Part shown: positions 30,035-39,545 of the stretch, in pieces
Layout of the letters: the number at the start of each line of letters is the position of its first letter
Position numbering within the stretch: the first letter of the stretch is position 1
NCBI RefSeq assembly: GCF_003860465.1
Contig: NZ_CP034183.1
Coordinates: 1,194,501 to 1,258,500 of the forward strand
Reading direction: 5' to 3'
DNA: 64,000 nt
DNA from: Deinococcus psychrotolerans
GTDB lineage: Bacteria; Deinococcota; Deinococci; Deinococcales; Deinococcaceae
The notes under the pieces: model-generated
Database searches by the model: none
Told to the model about the DNA's origin: nothing
The model's input: the letters and a program-made list of their open reading frames with translations, nothing else
Made by a program: the position numbers and the translations under genes

Positions 30035-30700
30035 TTAGACCAGCCAGCTTGCCCAGTCGGTGAAGTCGGGCACCACCCGCGCCGCTCCTGCCGAGAGCAA
30101 CGCCGCCTCCGTCTGGCTGGTGCTGAGGGCCACCACCGTGCAGCCCGCACCCGTCGCGCTCAGCACGCCATTGACCGCGTCTTCGTGGGCGAGGCAGGCG
30201 TCGGCGCTCAGACCCAGCAGCGCCGCGCCGCGTTCAAACGGCTCAGGATGCGGCTTGCCCCGCGTCACGTCCTCGCCCATGATTCTGAGTGGAAAGCGCT
30301 CAGTCAGCCCCAAAGCTTCCAGCCCAAACTCCACATTGACTTTATCGGCGCTGGTCACCAGAACATAAGGAATCTGGCGCTCTGTCAGGGCGTCCAGATA
30401 AGCGCTCAGGCCCGCGACTTCGCGCAGTGCGCCGCGTGCCAGAGCGCGGTAACGCTCTTCTTTGACGTTGTGAAAGGTCAGGGCTTCACTTGGCGTCGGA
30501 ACGCGTCCAGTCAGGCGATGCATGATTTCGGGGTTGCGCCCGCCGTCCACTTTGGTGTCGAGGTCGTGCTCGGTCAAGCTCAGATTCAGGTGTGTGAGAG
30601 CGACTTCCTGCCAAGCTTTGCGGTGAAAAGCGTTGTTGCTCATCAGCACGCCGTCCATGTCGAACAGCACGCCGGAAGGGGTCAGCGGGAAAAGGGACAT
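30035..30700 (-). CDS. HAD-superfamily phosphatase/phosphomutase
   Basis: A 221-aa haloacid dehalogenase-like hydrolase. Motif I is [10 protein letters not shown] with the nucleophilic aspartate, motif II is LVTSADKV, the lysine lies in RGKPHPEPF, and motif IV is [12 protein letters not shown]. The helical cap between motifs I and II places it with beta-phosphoglucomutase-like proteins, though the substrate is unknown. TAGACT lies 5 nt before the ATG, so it is probably leaderless. A second, related HAD gene lies at 63268. Confidence 0.87.
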   Translation of the reverse strand: MSLFPLTPSGVLFDMDGVLMSNNAFHRKAWQEVALTHLNLSLTEHDLDTKVDGGRNPEIMHRLTGRVPTPSEALTFHNVKEERYRALARGALREVAGLSAYLDALTERQIPYVLVTSADKVNVEFGLEALGLTERFPLRIMGEDVTRGKPHPEPFERGAALLGLSADACLAHEDAVNGVLSATGAGCTVVALSTSQTEAALLSAGAARVVPDFTDWASWLV

Positions 30701-30715
30701 ACCCTAGTCTAGGGC

Positions 30716-31384
30716 TTACTTGACGCTCAGCAGCAGGCCCGTAGGCGAGTATTCAGCCACCGTCGCCGTGTCGCTGGCGGCCAAAGCAGGCATCGCCGAG
30801 GCCGTCACTGCGCCGCTGAGCGTGCCGAGCGAAATACGCGGCGGATAGACTCCCAGCGTTCCGGCCACAAACCGCAGCAGCGGCGCAGCGCCCGACTGGG
30901 CCGCGTAACTTTGGCTGGCGGGGTGATACGGCTGACCCAGATCGGTATTCACGACGCTGGCCAGGACGCTGCCCGCCTTGACATCCAGCGTCAGGGTGGC
31001 GGCCCACGTCGAGCCGGTGGAGGTGTCGGCAGGCAAACTCAGCACCAGCACGCCGCGCAAATCGGCCGTGACATTCTGGACTTGGTCGGGCGTGACGAGC
31101 TGCGCCGACTCGGCCACCTGCACTTTCCGCACTTTATCGCCCAATTTGGCTTTCAGTGCGCTGAGTTGAGCCAGACTGCCCGCGCTGAGTGTGCTGGACT
31201 GGCTGGCACTGGCTTGGCCCGACAACTCGGCCTGCACCGCCGCTTTGAGAGGAGCGACCTGCCCCCAGAAGCCGCCAATTTGCGCCGCCACATTCTGGGG
31301 AGTGCCGCTGACACCGCTTGACGTGCCGCAGGCGCTCAGCGCTCCGGCGCAGAGAAGAGGCAAAATCCAAAGTGAGCGGCGCAT
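30716..31384 (-). CDS. Lipoprotein of unknown function
   Basis: A 222-aa protein starting MRRSLWILPLLCAGALSACG, a lipoprotein signal with lipobox LSAC. The mature part begins with a Ser/Gly linker, contains a helical stretch with Gln and Ala, and ends in beta-rich sequence. No known domain is recognised. The reading frame is open 49 codons upstream, but the signal peptide fixes the start at 31384. TAGGCT lies 10 nt upstream. Divergent from the MFS gene. Confidence 0.75.
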   Translation of the reverse strand: MRRSLWILPLLCAGALSACGTSSGVSGTPQNVAAQIGGFWGQVAPLKAAVQAELSGQASASQSSTLSAGSLAQLSALKAKLGDKVRKVQVAESAQLVTPDQVQNVTADLRGVLVLSLPADTSTGSTWAATLTLDVKAGSVLASVVNTDLGQPYHPASQSYAAQSGAAPLLRFVAGTLGVYPPRISLGTLSGAVTASAMPALAASDTATVAEYSPTGLLLSVK

Positions 31385-31516
31385 GAATGGGCTTAGCCTA
31401 GCTTGTTGGGGGGGTGTATCACAAGACTTTGGGGGAAAGCATGTGACCCTCTTCACACTTTGGCTACTCGTGTAAACCCCTTTCGTGGCAAGTAGACCGC
31501 CTTGCAGACTGCGTTC

Positions 31517-32758
31517 ATGACCGCCCCTCATCCAGCCCAGCAGCCCCTGAAGCGCAACACCAGTTTCTGGCTGTGGTGGCTCGGCTCGGCCCAGAGTGCA
31601 GTGGGCAGCTCATTGTCCAGCGTCGCGCTGGCCCTGCTCGTGCTCAAACTCAGCGGCTCGGCGGGAGCGCTCGGAATCAATCTGGCGCTGTCCTTGCTGC
31701 CGGGCCTGCTCTCGCCGCTGATGGGCACACTGATTGACCGGCTGCCGCTCAAGTTGCCGCTGATAACAGGCAATTTGCTGCGCGGCGCGTTTCAGCTCAC
31801 AGCGGGCGGGCTGGCCTTACGCGGGCAAATCAGCGTGGAAGTTCTGCACGTGCTGGCTTTGCTGACGGGCCTGGTGGGCGCATTTTACGCTCCGGCAGGC
31901 ATGGGCGTGTTGCCCAGATTGGTGGCCAAAGCCGATTTACCCCGCGCCACCGGCCTGATGCAGGGCACTTCACAGAGCATGAGCTTACTGGGCCTGGTTG
32001 GCGGCGGCGTGCTGGTGGGCGCGTTTGGCAGCGCGGCGACATTGATCGCTGATGGGGTGAGCTTCATGGTCATGGCGGGCCTGCTGCTGCTCGTTGCGTT
32101 TCCGGCCCGCTTACCCACCACACCCGGCACCTTCTGGGACGAGTTTATAGGCGGGCTGCATTACGTGCGGAGCAGCCTAGTGCTGACCTTGTTGCCACTG
32201 CTGGGGTTTTTTATCAACGCGATGCTGGCCCCGATGGAAATGATGGTGGCTCCCCGAATGCTGACGCTCGGTGCGGGCGCAGCGGGTTACGGCCTGTTTT
32301 TCGGGATGGTGGTGGGCGGCGAGGTGCTGGGCAGTCTGGCGGTGGTGGCGCTGGGCGATCGGTTCAAACCCAGACGGATCAGCGCGGCGGCGCTGGGCGG
32401 GGTGGCCGTTCTCCTGCTGCTCCTGGCCTTCACCCGCACGCCCACGCAGATGTACACGGTGGCTTTGGGGCTGGGCGCGGTGCTGGCCGTCAACAACAGC
32501 GCCATCAGCTTGCTGTTTATGAGCTGGGTTGATTCGGCTTACTTCGGGCGGGTCGGCAGCCTGCTCAACATGATCGGCACGGCGGGAATGCCGCTGTCGC
32601 TGCTGCTGCTCGCTCCGGGGGCCGACCATGTTCCGTTCTGGACGATGTTGTCCGCTTCCGGCACGGTGACGCTGCTGGCGGCGGCGGTGTGGCACTGGGC
32701 GCTGAGCCGCCCTCAGCTTTCCAGTGTGCCCGGCGAAAACAGCAGCCCCAGCAAGTAA
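31517..32758 (+). CDS. MFS efflux transporter (macrolide-type)
   Basis: A 413-aa major facilitator protein with about twelve transmembrane helices. The region WLWWLGSAQSAVGSSLSSVA, the DRLPLKLPLITGNLLRG loop 2-3 region and AADG-like LIADGVSFMVMA are typical of the MefA/EntS-type exporter group. An export role for a drug or lipophilic compound is inferred. CAGACT lies 6 nt before the ATG at 31517; an in-frame TTG at 31502 is less likely. Its 3' end overlaps the convergent regulator gene by 46 bases, which may be its regulator. Confidence 0.85.
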   Translation: MTAPHPAQQPLKRNTSFWLWWLGSAQSAVGSSLSSVALALLVLKLSGSAGALGINLALSLLPGLLSPLMGTLIDRLPLKLPLITGNLLRGAFQLTAGGLALRGQISVEVLHVLALLTGLVGAFYAPAGMGVLPRLVAKADLPRATGLMQGTSQSMSLLGLVGGGVLVGAFGSAATLIADGVSFMVMAGLLLLVAFPARLPTTPGTFWDEFIGGLHYVRSSLVLTLLPLLGFFINAMLAPMEMMVAPRMLTLGAGAAGYGLFFGMVVGGEVLGSLAVVALGDRFKPRRISAAALGGVAVLLLLLAFTRTPTQMYTVALGLGAVLAVNNSAISLLFMSWVDSAYFGRVGSLLNMIGTAGMPLSLLLLAPGADHVPFWTMLSASGTVTLLAAAVWHWALSRPQLSSVPGENSSPSK

Positions 32759-33333
32759 GGCTTTCCCTGCGCGTCGTGGCGGCTGTACTTCTCACCGAGT
32801 GAGCGCAACTCGGCTTGCAGCGTGTCGGCTTGTTCGGCGCTGAGGCTCATGGCCGCGAACAGACCGTAAATCTCGCTCCTGAACCGGTCAAAGTCCGGCT
32901 CCACGAAACTGTAGTTCAGTTGTCCATCTCGCATCCCCAGCCGCAACATGTCGCGCCTCTGCTGGGTCAGGAGCCGCGCCTGGTGGTGAAGGAACGCTTC
33001 AAAAAAGGGCCGGTAGTGCGCCCCCATCATCTCGTGTAGGGTGGCCGCGTCAGAGAGCGCAAACGGCACTTCGTAGCCAGCGGCCCGCGCCGCGTAGAGC
33101 TTGCAGGGCCGCCCAGCGCGGGGACGGGTGCCCATCACCGTGATCAATTCGGCGGCCAGCAGTTGCCCCAGTATTCGGTGAACGCCGGATAGGGGCTGCT
33201 CAATCTTGCAGGCAATTTCGGCGGCGGTCTGGCCCTCTGATTCGCCTAGCAGCGCCCCAAGCACCGAGGCGGCCCTCAGCGAGAGCAGCAACCTGGCCTG
33301 CGCGGAGGTGGTGGCCCTGAAGACTTTCTCCAT
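32713..33333 (-). CDS. Winged-helix transcriptional regulator
   Basis: A 206-aa DNA-binding protein. An N-terminal ArsR/MarR-like winged helix (ARLLLSLRAASVLGALLGE, then EGQTAAEIACKIEQPLSGVH recognition region and RAGRPCKLYAARAAGYEVPF wing) is followed by a helical C-terminal domain that may bind ligand or dimerise. It converges with the MFS exporter gene and overlaps its last 46 bases. Control of that exporter is plausible from position but not shown. Confidence 0.8.
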   Translation of the reverse strand: MEKVFRATTSAQARLLLSLRAASVLGALLGESEGQTAAEIACKIEQPLSGVHRILGQLLAAELITVMGTRPRAGRPCKLYAARAAGYEVPFALSDAATLHEMMGAHYRPFFEAFLHHQARLLTQQRRDMLRLGMRDGQLNYSFVEPDFDRFRSEIYGLFAAMSLSAEQADTLQAELRSLGEKYSRHDAQGKPYLLGLLFSPGTLES

Positions 33334-33372
33334 TCAGGGCATCCTAACCCGCCTCAAGGCGTACAGTAAGGC

Positions 33373-33546
33373 ATGACACAGCCAGATGAACCCCGGCAGA
33401 GGGAAGGCGAAATCCTGATCAGCGGCGTGGACACTGGCCCCGAAAAAAGTGCCAACGAATCACCCACCGAAATGAGCGCCCGGCTGCGCGGCTTAGACGA
33501 TCCCGAAGCCCGCAAGCGCCATGAGCCGGACAACGAAGACGGCTAA
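33373..33546 (+). CDS. Small acidic hydrophilic protein (57 aa)
   Basis: The ORF MTQPDEPRQREGEILISG... ends in EARKRHEPDNEDG. It is 57 aa, very rich in Asp, Glu, Arg and Pro, without hydrophobic core, so probably disordered. TACAGT lies 5 nt before the ATG and a good intrinsic terminator follows 32 bases after the stop, so it looks like a complete leaderless gene despite its size. It resembles in character the 73-aa protein at 39603. No family recognised. Confidence 0.65.
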   Translation: MTQPDEPRQREGEILISGVDTGPEKSANESPTEMSARLRGLDDPEARKRHEPDNEDG

Positions 33547-33577
33547 GACCCCACCAAAACAAAACCCAGCACAGGCA

Positions 33578-33607
33578 AAGGCGAGTCGCGGCTTGCCTTC
33601 TTTTTTT
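33578..33607 (+). terminator. Intrinsic terminator after the 57-aa gene
   Basis: AAGGCGAG (33578-33585) pairs with CTTGCCTT (33592-33599) in an 8-bp stem with one G-U, followed by CTTTTTTT. Confidence 0.8.
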
Positions 33608-33809
33608 GCGCTCCCAGACGAAATAAAGTGCTTATTGTGCAAGAAAAAATCCATGAAGCCGCCCGAATGCAAATTTTGATTGACAGCCTGCCAACACTTT
33701 GACAACATGGCCGCGTACTCCACAAAGCAACTGCTCCGATCCGCTCCCCAACCAAGCGGCCCTCGGCTTTTCATTCACCACTTCATTCACGGTTCATCCC
33801 CGGAGGCCC

Positions 33810-34682
33810 ATGACCATCACTCTCTTTTTTCAGCAACTGCTCAATGCGCTGGCCCTCGGTGGCGTCTACAGCTTGGTAGCGCTGGGTCTGACACTGGTTT
33901 ACGGCGTCATGAAAATTCCCAACTTCTCTCACGGGGCGCTTTACATGCTCGGCGCGTATATCAGCTACGCCGCGCTGACCAGTCTGGGGCTGCCGTATTT
34001 TCTGGCGCTGGGCCTCAGCGGAGTGGTGCTGGGGCTGCTCTCAGCCGTGCTGGAGCGGGTGGTGTTTCATCCGCTGCGCCACGCCTCGCACGTTCACACC
34101 ATGATCGCGGCAGTCGGGGTGCTGTTTTTTATCGAGGCCGTCATCCGGCTGCCGTTCGTGTTCGGCTCTGACTTTTTGCAGTTGCCCTCACCCCTGAGCG
34201 GCATCGTGAGTTTCGGCGGCGTGACCATCACCGCCCAGCGGCTGCTGATTATCGGAGCGTCGGTGGTCATCATGGGCCTGCTCTACTTTTTCCTCAAGCG
34301 CACCCTGGTCGGCACCACCATCGAGGCGATGGCCCAAAACCGCGAGGGCGCACGCCTCATGGGCATCAACGTCAACGGCGTGGCGATGCTGACCTTCGGC
34401 ATTTCGGGTTTGCTGGCCGCCGTCGCCTCCACGCTCTACGCGCCCACCGCGCTGATCTCGCCTTCAATGGGCGAGGTGATGAACCTCAAAGTCTTTGCCA
34501 TCATCATCCTCGGCGGAATGGGCAGCGTGCCGGGCGCAGTGGTCGGCGCATTTTTGCTGGCGCTGGCTGAGGTCTTCGGCGGCGTGATCGTCGGCGCTGA
34601 TTTTGCCGACATCGTGGGCTTTGCCCTGCTGGTCTTGGTGCTGGCGTTCAGGCCGCAGGGCCTGTTTCGGAGCGGCGCATGA
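33810..34682 (+). CDS. livH: Branched-chain amino-acid ABC transporter permease LivH
   Basis: A 290-aa permease of the LivH family, about eight helices. The start [20 protein letters not shown] and the motif [21 protein letters not shown] are diagnostic, as is the coupling loop [25 protein letters not shown] box precedes the ATG at 33810; the open frame upstream (37 codons) is non-coding. First gene of livHMGF, each overlapping the next. No binding-protein gene is present in this cluster. Confidence 0.93.
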   Translation: MTITLFFQQLLNALALGGVYSLVALGLTLVYGVMKIPNFSHGALYMLGAYISYAALTSLGLPYFLALGLSGVVLGLLSAVLERVVFHPLRHASHVHTMIAAVGVLFFIEAVIRLPFVFGSDFLQLPSPLSGIVSFGGVTITAQRLLIIGASVVIMGLLYFFLKRTLVGTTIEAMAQNREGARLMGINVNGVAMLTFGISGLLAAVASTLYAPTALISPSMGEVMNLKVFAIIILGGMGSVPGAVVGAFLLALAEVFGGVIVGADFADIVGFALLVLVLAFRPQGLFRSGA

Positions 34683-35680
34683 CCCCGCAAATTACTTTCA
34701 AGTCGGCCCTGCCCTGGCTGATCGTGTTCGCGCTGGCGGCCCTGATTCCCGTGTTCACCAGCAACCGCTACATTCTGGACGTTGCCGTCAACATCATGAT
34801 CTGGACGATTGCCGCTTACGGCCTCAACGTGATGCTGGGCTACGCGGGCATCTTGCAACTCGCCCACGCCGGATTTTTTGGCATAGGCGCGTACACAGTG
34901 GGCATTTTGACGCTTAAGGCGGGCTGGAGTTTCTGGCTGGCCTGGCCCGCCGGGGTCGCGCTCTGCGCGGTGCTGGGTTTGCTGCTGGGCTTGGTGGCCT
35001 TCCGCACCGGGCGCGAAACCTTTCCAATCTTCACGCTGGGGGTGGGCGTCATCATCACCCAGGTCATCAACAAATGGGACGCGCTGACCGGCGGCAACGA
35101 CGGCCTCAACGGCATTCAGGCTCCCAAACTCGGCAGTATCGATTTTGGACGCGGCGCGGCTTTCTTTTACTTGGGCCTGATTACTTTGGGATTGGTGATC
35201 TTTCTGGTGGCGCGGGTCAGGTCGTCGATGTTCGGCCGCTCCTTGATCGCCATTCAGGGCAGTGAGGACTTGGCCCGCACGCTGGGCATCAACGTGTTCA
35301 GCCACCAACTGCGGGTGATGATGCTCTCCACCGCAATCGCCGGACTGGCGGGCGGCTTTTACGCGGTGTATATCGGCTTTATGGGCGCAGCGATTACCGG
35401 CGTGGCACAGACTTTCGTGGTGCTGCTGTACTTGCTGGTCGGCGGCGTCGGCACGCTGGCGGGGCCACTCATCGGCACGGCGCTGATGTTCTTTTTGGGC
35501 GAGCAACTCAAAAACTTTGGCGATTATCAGTTCATCGTCTTCGGGCCGCTGCTGATTTTGATGGTGATGTTCGCCCCCGGCGGCATCGCGGGCCTGTGGA
35601 GCAAAACGATGTTCGCCCGCCAGAAACCCCCGCCCCCCGCAGACCGCTCACAGCAGGAGGCGACCGATGCTGGCGTTTAA
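34679..35680 (+). CDS. livM: Branched-chain amino-acid ABC transporter permease LivM
   Basis: A 333-aa permease partner of LivH. It has about nine or ten helices and the LivM signatures [36 protein letters not shown] and the coupling loop [24 protein letters not shown] overlap with livH and 14-base overlap with livG, so the four genes are one transcript. The C-terminal tail is proline-rich. Confidence 0.93.
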   Translation: MTPQITFKSALPWLIVFALAALIPVFTSNRYILDVAVNIMIWTIAAYGLNVMLGYAGILQLAHAGFFGIGAYTVGILTLKAGWSFWLAWPAGVALCAVLGLLLGLVAFRTGRETFPIFTLGVGVIITQVINKWDALTGGNDGLNGIQAPKLGSIDFGRGAAFFYLGLITLGLVIFLVARVRSSMFGRSLIAIQGSEDLARTLGINVFSHQLRVMMLSTAIAGLAGGFYAVYIGFMGAAITGVAQTFVVLLYLLVGGVGTLAGPLIGTALMFFLGEQLKNFGDYQFIVFGPLLILMVMFAPGGIAGLWSKTMFARQKPPPPADRSQQEATDAGV

Positions 35681-36506
35681 GAATTTAGGAATTCGCTTCG
35701 GCGGCAATCAAGCGGTGGACAATGTCAGCGGCTCGCTGGCTCCCGGTAAGATCACCGCCATCATCGGCCCCAACGGCGCGGGCAAGACGACTTTTTTCAA
35801 CATGCTCTCAGGCTTTTACAAACCGACCTCGGGCGTGGTGACGCTGGACGACCAGCCGATCAGCGGGCGGCCTACCCACGAAGTCGTCGGGCGCGGCGTG
35901 GCACGCACTTTTCAGACCACCACCCTCTACAAAAACCTCTCGGCACTGGAAAATGCCGTGCTGGGCCACCGCGTCCGCACCCGCGCCGGACTGTGGGACG
36001 CGCTGTTGAGGTCAGGCCGTGAGCAGCACGACGAAAGTGTGAGCATCAAGGCCGCCCACTACGCCCTGACGCGGGTGGGTCTAGATCACAAAGCCCACCT
36101 GATCGCCGGTTCGCTGTCTCAAGAAGAACAAAAACGGGTCTCGATTGCCAGCGCTCTGGCGACCAATCCCAGCATCTTGCTGCTCGATGAACCCGCCGGG
36201 GGCCTGAACCCCGAAGAAACCGCCAAACTGATGCGCCTGATCCGCGAGCTGGTGACAGGCGGACTGACGGTGGCGCTGATCGAACACAAAATGAGCCTCG
36301 TGATGGGGCTGGCCGATCACATCATGGTGCTGCATCACGGGCAACTCATCGCCGAGGGCACGCCCGCACAGGTCAGCCAGAACCCGGCGGTGATTACCGC
36401 TTACCTCGGCACGCACGGCAGCGGCGGGCAACACGGCCAGCAGGCCCAAGCGGGCAACCCACCCACCAACAACCCACCAAATAACAATCAAAACGGAGCC
36501 GCATGA
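35667..36506 (+). CDS. livG: Branched-chain amino-acid ABC transporter ATPase LivG
   Basis: A 279-aa ATPase. Walker A is [10 protein letters not shown], followed by [13 protein letters not shown]-loop [11 protein letters not shown]; Walker [16 protein letters not shown]; switch histidine ALIEHKM. The signature motif is [12 protein letters not shown] in place of LSGGQ/LSYGEQ: a glutamate stands where glycine is usual, which may reduce ATP use or reflect drift. The last 25 residues are an Asn/Pro/Gln/Gly low-complexity tail. AGGAGG lies upstream of the ATG inside livM. Confidence 0.92.
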   Translation: MLAFKNLGIRFGGNQAVDNVSGSLAPGKITAIIGPNGAGKTTFFNMLSGFYKPTSGVVTLDDQPISGRPTHEVVGRGVARTFQTTTLYKNLSALENAVLGHRVRTRAGLWDALLRSGREQHDESVSIKAAHYALTRVGLDHKAHLIAGSLSQEEQKRVSIASALATNPSILLLDEPAGGLNPEETAKLMRLIRELVTGGLTVALIEHKMSLVMGLADHIMVLHHGQLIAEGTPAQVSQNPAVITAYLGTHGSGGQHGQQAQAGNPPTNNPPNNNQNGAA

Positions 36507-37225
36507 CCGCTTCCCGCCCCCCCTTAGACATTCAAAACCTAGAAGTCCGCTACGGCGCGTACGCGGCCCTGCAACACGTCAGCATGAACGTGGCTCCCGG
36601 CGAGATCGTGGTGCTGCTGGGCGCAAACGGCGCGGGCAAAAGCACCCTCTTCCGCACGCTGGCGGGTTTGCAGCGTCCGGCCAGTGGCACGGCCACTTAC
36701 GGCGCGAGTCTCACGGGCGGCAGGCCAGAACAGTGCGTGGCGCTGGGCGTGGCCCTGTGTCCGGAAGGCAGGCTGCTCTTTCCGGCGCTGAGCGTGGAGA
36801 AAAACCTGCGGCTGGGCGCGTTTCCTCACCGCAAGGACGCCAGCGGCAACGAAAAACAGCTCAAACGGGTCTATGAGTTGTTCCCAGACCTGATCAAAAA
36901 AGCCCCTGACGCAGCAGGCAGCTTATCGGGTGGGCAGCAGCAGATGGTGGCGGTGGGCAGAGCGCTGATGGCCCGCCCCAGCTTGCTGCTGCTGGATGAG
37001 CCGAGTCTGGGCCTCGCGCCGCTGGTGGTCGAGCAGGTCTTCGGAGCCATCGAGCGGGTCAATGAGAGCGGCGTCAGTGTGCTGCTGGCCGAGCAAAACG
37101 CCTACGCCGCTCTGGCGATTGCCCACCGGGGTTACGTGATGGAAAGCGGCCAAGTCACCTTGGAAGGCTCGCGCGACATGCTGATGAACGACGACCGCGT
37201 GCGCAGCGCTTATCTGGGAGTTTGA
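36503..37225 (+). CDS. livF: Branched-chain amino-acid ABC transporter ATPase LivF
   Basis: A 240-aa ATPase and partner of LivG. Walker [26 protein letters not shown], the LivF-specific [19 protein letters not shown], signature [20 protein letters not shown], Walker [14 protein letters not shown] and EQNAYAAL switch region are all intact. ATGA overlap with livG. It ends 8 bases before the convergent envelope-protein gene. Confidence 0.93.
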   Translation: MTASRPPLDIQNLEVRYGAYAALQHVSMNVAPGEIVVLLGANGAGKSTLFRTLAGLQRPASGTATYGASLTGGRPEQCVALGVALCPEGRLLFPALSVEKNLRLGAFPHRKDASGNEKQLKRVYELFPDLIKKAPDAAGSLSGGQQQMVAVGRALMARPSLLLLDEPSLGLAPLVVEQVFGAIERVNESGVSVLLAEQNAYAALAIAHRGYVMESGQVTLEGSRDMLMNDDRVRSAYLGV

Positions 37226-37233
37226 GACTTCAC

Positions 37234-37704
37234 TTAGCGGAAGTTCAGGCCCAATTTGACGCCGGGTGAGATGGAGTTGCCGAGGGTGTACCCCAAGCTG
37301 CCCTCCACAAACACGGTGCTGAAACGGGCAATCCTGGCCTCGGCACTGGCCGACAGATAGGGCCGCACAAAAACAAACGCGCCGCCGTTGTGGGAGCTGA
37401 GATCCAGGCCCGCACCAACAGCGGCGCGAACAGGTGATCGAAGGTCGCCGTAAACCGGATACGACACGCTCAGATCGCCGCCGAAGCCGAGCGTGTAGCC
37501 CAAGATGCTCTGCACATTGACTCCCAACCGCAGGGCGTAACGGTCAGTGTCGTAAGTACCTTGAACGCCCAATCCCACATCCGCGCCGCCGACGGAACTG
37601 GCCTGCGTGTAAAGGCCAAAATACGTCTGCGGCGCAGTCTGGGCGGCGGCGCTGGAGAGGGCGGCGAAAGAGAGACCAATCAGTAGCGATTTGAGAGCGT
37701 TCAC
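37234..37704 (-). CDS. Small predicted outer-membrane or secreted beta-barrel protein
   Basis: A 156-aa protein with a GTG start and an N-terminal signal peptide MNALKSLLIGLSFAALSSAA ending in AAAQ. The mature part is a run of alternating, glycine-rich beta strands (TYFGLYTQASSVGG, ALRLGVNVQSILGYTLGFGG and VKLGLNFR at the C-terminus, ending in aromatic F) that fits an eight-stranded envelope barrel. TAAGCT lies 6 nt before the GTG, so it is probably leaderless. No family assigned. Confidence 0.72.
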   Translation of the reverse strand: MNALKSLLIGLSFAALSSAAAQTAPQTYFGLYTQASSVGGADVGLGVQGTYDTDRYALRLGVNVQSILGYTLGFGGDLSVSYPVYGDLRSPVRAAVGAGLDLSSHNGGAFVFVRPYLSASAEARIARFSTVFVEGSLGYTLGNSISPGVKLGLNFR

Positions 37705-37771
37705 AGCGGCAGCTTAGAGCAAAACTTAGCATCCATCCTCACATTCTTTATAGAGGTATAAGTGGGCTTTT

Positions 37772-38209
37772 CTAGACGCGCGTCGCGGCGGCCTCCTCTT
37801 TTTGCAGCCACAGCACCAGAGCCTCGGCGCTGGCAGGATTAGTGGCCAGCGGAATGTCGTGAACGTCGCACAGCCGCACCAGAGCGCTGACATCCGGTTC
37901 ATGCGGCTGGGCGGTCAGTGGATCACGGAAGAAAAACACCGCCCGCACCTGCTCTAAGGCAATCCGCGCTCCGATCTGCTGATCGCCGCCCAGCGGCCCC
38001 GACAGCACCCGCTCGACGTTGAGGCCGGTTTGCTTTTGCAAAATGCTGCCGGTGGTGCCGGTGGCGACCAAATGAAATTGGGAAAGCAGCTCGCGGTGGG
38101 CCAGAGCGAACAGCGCCAGTTCCAGCTTTTTTTTGTCGTGGGCGATCAGGGCGATTTGGTGCTTGCCACTGCGGGCGGCAACGTCGGGTTGAGATTCGGG
38201 AGAGGCCAT
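37772..38209 (-). CDS. mgsA: Methylglyoxal synthase
   Basis: Converts dihydroxyacetone phosphate to methylglyoxal, an overflow route of glycolysis that recovers phosphate. The 145-aa protein has the family motifs [28 protein letters not shown], the active-site [15 protein letters not shown] with its aspartate, and [22 protein letters not shown] lies 6 nt before the ATG, so it is probably leaderless. The divergent GNAT gene starts 33 bases away. Confidence 0.94.
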   Translation of the reverse strand: MASPESQPDVAARSGKHQIALIAHDKKKLELALFALAHRELLSQFHLVATGTTGSILQKQTGLNVERVLSGPLGGDQQIGARIALEQVRAVFFFRDPLTAQPHEPDVSALVRLCDVHDIPLATNPASAEALVLWLQKEEAAATRV

Positions 38210-38242
38210 AGCAGCAGTCTAGAGGTATGCCAAACTCAACCT

Positions 38243-38749
38243 ATGCCGCCCATCATCCGCTTGCTCCAAGTTGGAGACGCCGCCCCTTACCGCGCGTTGC
38301 GCCTGCGTGCCCTCACCGAAGACCCCGCCGCGTATCTCACCAGCGCTGAGGAGTATGCCCAGCGCTCACCAGACGAGATTGCCGCCCGCCTCGGGGCGAC
38401 CGAGCAGGCCTTTACACTGGGCGCTTTTTTGAAGACTGAACTCATTGGAATGGCGACCCTGATACGGCTGGAGCGCCGCAAGCAGCGTCACCGTGCCGAT
38501 GTGGTGAGCGTGTATGTAGCTCCAGAAGCGCGGGGACAAGGCGTGGCCGCCGAGTTGATACAGAGCTTGATTGATCAAGCACGGCAGCAAAAGGGACTGG
38601 AAGTTCTGGGCCTGAGCGTCACCGAAACGCAAGTGGCCGCCCGCCGACTTTACGAGAAGCTGGGCTTTGAACTTTGGGGCGTGCAGGCAAATGCCCTACG
38701 TCAGGGTGAAGCGGCGCTCACTGAGCTGCATTTGCAACTGAGATTGTAA
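38243..38749 (+). CDS. GNAT-family N-acetyltransferase
   Basis: A 168-aa acetyltransferase of the RimI/GNAT type. Motif A is VVSVYVAPEARGQGVAAELI, and motif B is GLSVTETQVAARRLYEKLGF. The ATG at 38243 has CAAACT 6 nt upstream; the frame is open 71 codons further back, inside mgsA, which is ignored. Leaderless and divergent from mgsA. Substrate unknown. Confidence 0.85.
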   Translation: MPPIIRLLQVGDAAPYRALRLRALTEDPAAYLTSAEEYAQRSPDEIAARLGATEQAFTLGAFLKTELIGMATLIRLERRKQRHRADVVSVYVAPEARGQGVAAELIQSLIDQARQQKGLEVLGLSVTETQVAARRLYEKLGFELWGVQANALRQGEAALTELHLQLRL

Positions 38750-39197
38750 AGGCCAACTTGTGAAGGTCAGCGCCCCTGCTCTCTGCCAAACCTGAGCGCC
38801 GCCTGCGCTGGGCCTTCGCGCTCCCACCTCCAGCAGTGAAGCAAGGAGGGCCAGCTCATCAACACAGTCAAGCGGACGCCGCCTAATCGGCAAGACCAAA
38901 AACAGAAAGCTGACCCCGCCGCCTCAAGCGTTCGGGTGAATCTTCTCACGGCGCAGGCTCCCAAGGATGCCAAGTTTGCCGTGATCCGAGATCAGCGCGG
39001 CAGCAGACGAATCATTGATCTGTCGTGGGCCAGTGCAACTGATGGTGCAGTGAGCAGAGGCAGGCGCGGCTTGGGCGGGCCATTCTGACCGTTTGGGCCG
39101 CCCAAGTCGCCTTGACGCCAAGCCTTCACTTTCCTAATCGACGCCCCTGCTTCGCGGCGAGAGTTTTGCCCTGCCCCGGTTTGTCATACTCAGGGCC
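38750..39197. other. Intergenic region of 448 bases with one doubtful ORF
   Basis: No repeat, RNA or full gene was recognised. A 50-codon plus-strand ORF at 38936 may be a gene or remnant and is listed separately. CATACT at 39185-39190 is the likely -10 of the YraN gene. Confidence 0.5.
38936..39088 (+). CDS. Doubtful short ORF or gene remnant
   Basis: From GTG the ORF reads VNLLTAQAPKDAKFAVIRDQ, then RGSRRIIDLSWAS and a Gly/Arg-rich end at GGPF; 50 codons. The same frame is open upstream to 38840 but contains no ATG, GTG or TTG there, so either it starts at this GTG without ribosome binding site or it is the 3' part of a decayed gene. The amino-acid pattern looks protein-like, which is the only support. 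Confidence 0.25.
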   Translation: MNLLTAQAPKDAKFAVIRDQRGSRRIIDLSWASATDGAVSRGRRGLGGPF

Positions 39198-39536
39198 ATG
39201 AAAGGAGCCGACGCCGAAGACCGCGCCCTGAGTGAACTCTTGGCCCTCGGCCACACCTTGCTGGCCCGCAATTACCGCATGCGGGGCGGCGAGATCGATC
39301 TGGTGACGATGCACGGCGGGGTGTTCGTGTTCAGCGAAGTGCGCCAGCGCCGCAGCGCCAAGTATGGCAGTGCCCTCGAGAGCGTCACGCCGCGCAAATT
39401 AGAACTGATGCAGCGTTCAGCACTAAGTTACCTGATTCGAGAGCACGGGCGCGACGATTTGCCGTGCTTGCTGCAAGTCATCAGCATCGAAGGCGAGGCG
39501 GCGAGCGGAGCGCTGAGCATCACGCCGGTTGAGTAA
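39198..39536 (+). CDS. YraN/UPF0102-family protein
   Basis: A 112-aa protein of the YraN family with a restriction-endonuclease-like (Holliday-junction-resolvase-like) fold. The motif [18 protein letters not shown] and [15 protein letters not shown] carry the family catalytic-type residues E, D, E and K/Q (here VRQR where many members have VKxR). Nuclease activity is not established for the family. CATACT lies 7 nt before the ATG, so it is probably leaderless. Confidence 0.85.
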   Translation: MKGADAEDRALSELLALGHTLLARNYRMRGGEIDLVTMHGGVFVFSEVRQRRSAKYGSALESVTPRKLELMQRSALSYLIREHGRDDLPCLLQVISIEGEAASGALSITPVE

Positions 39537-39545
39537 AGAGACCAC

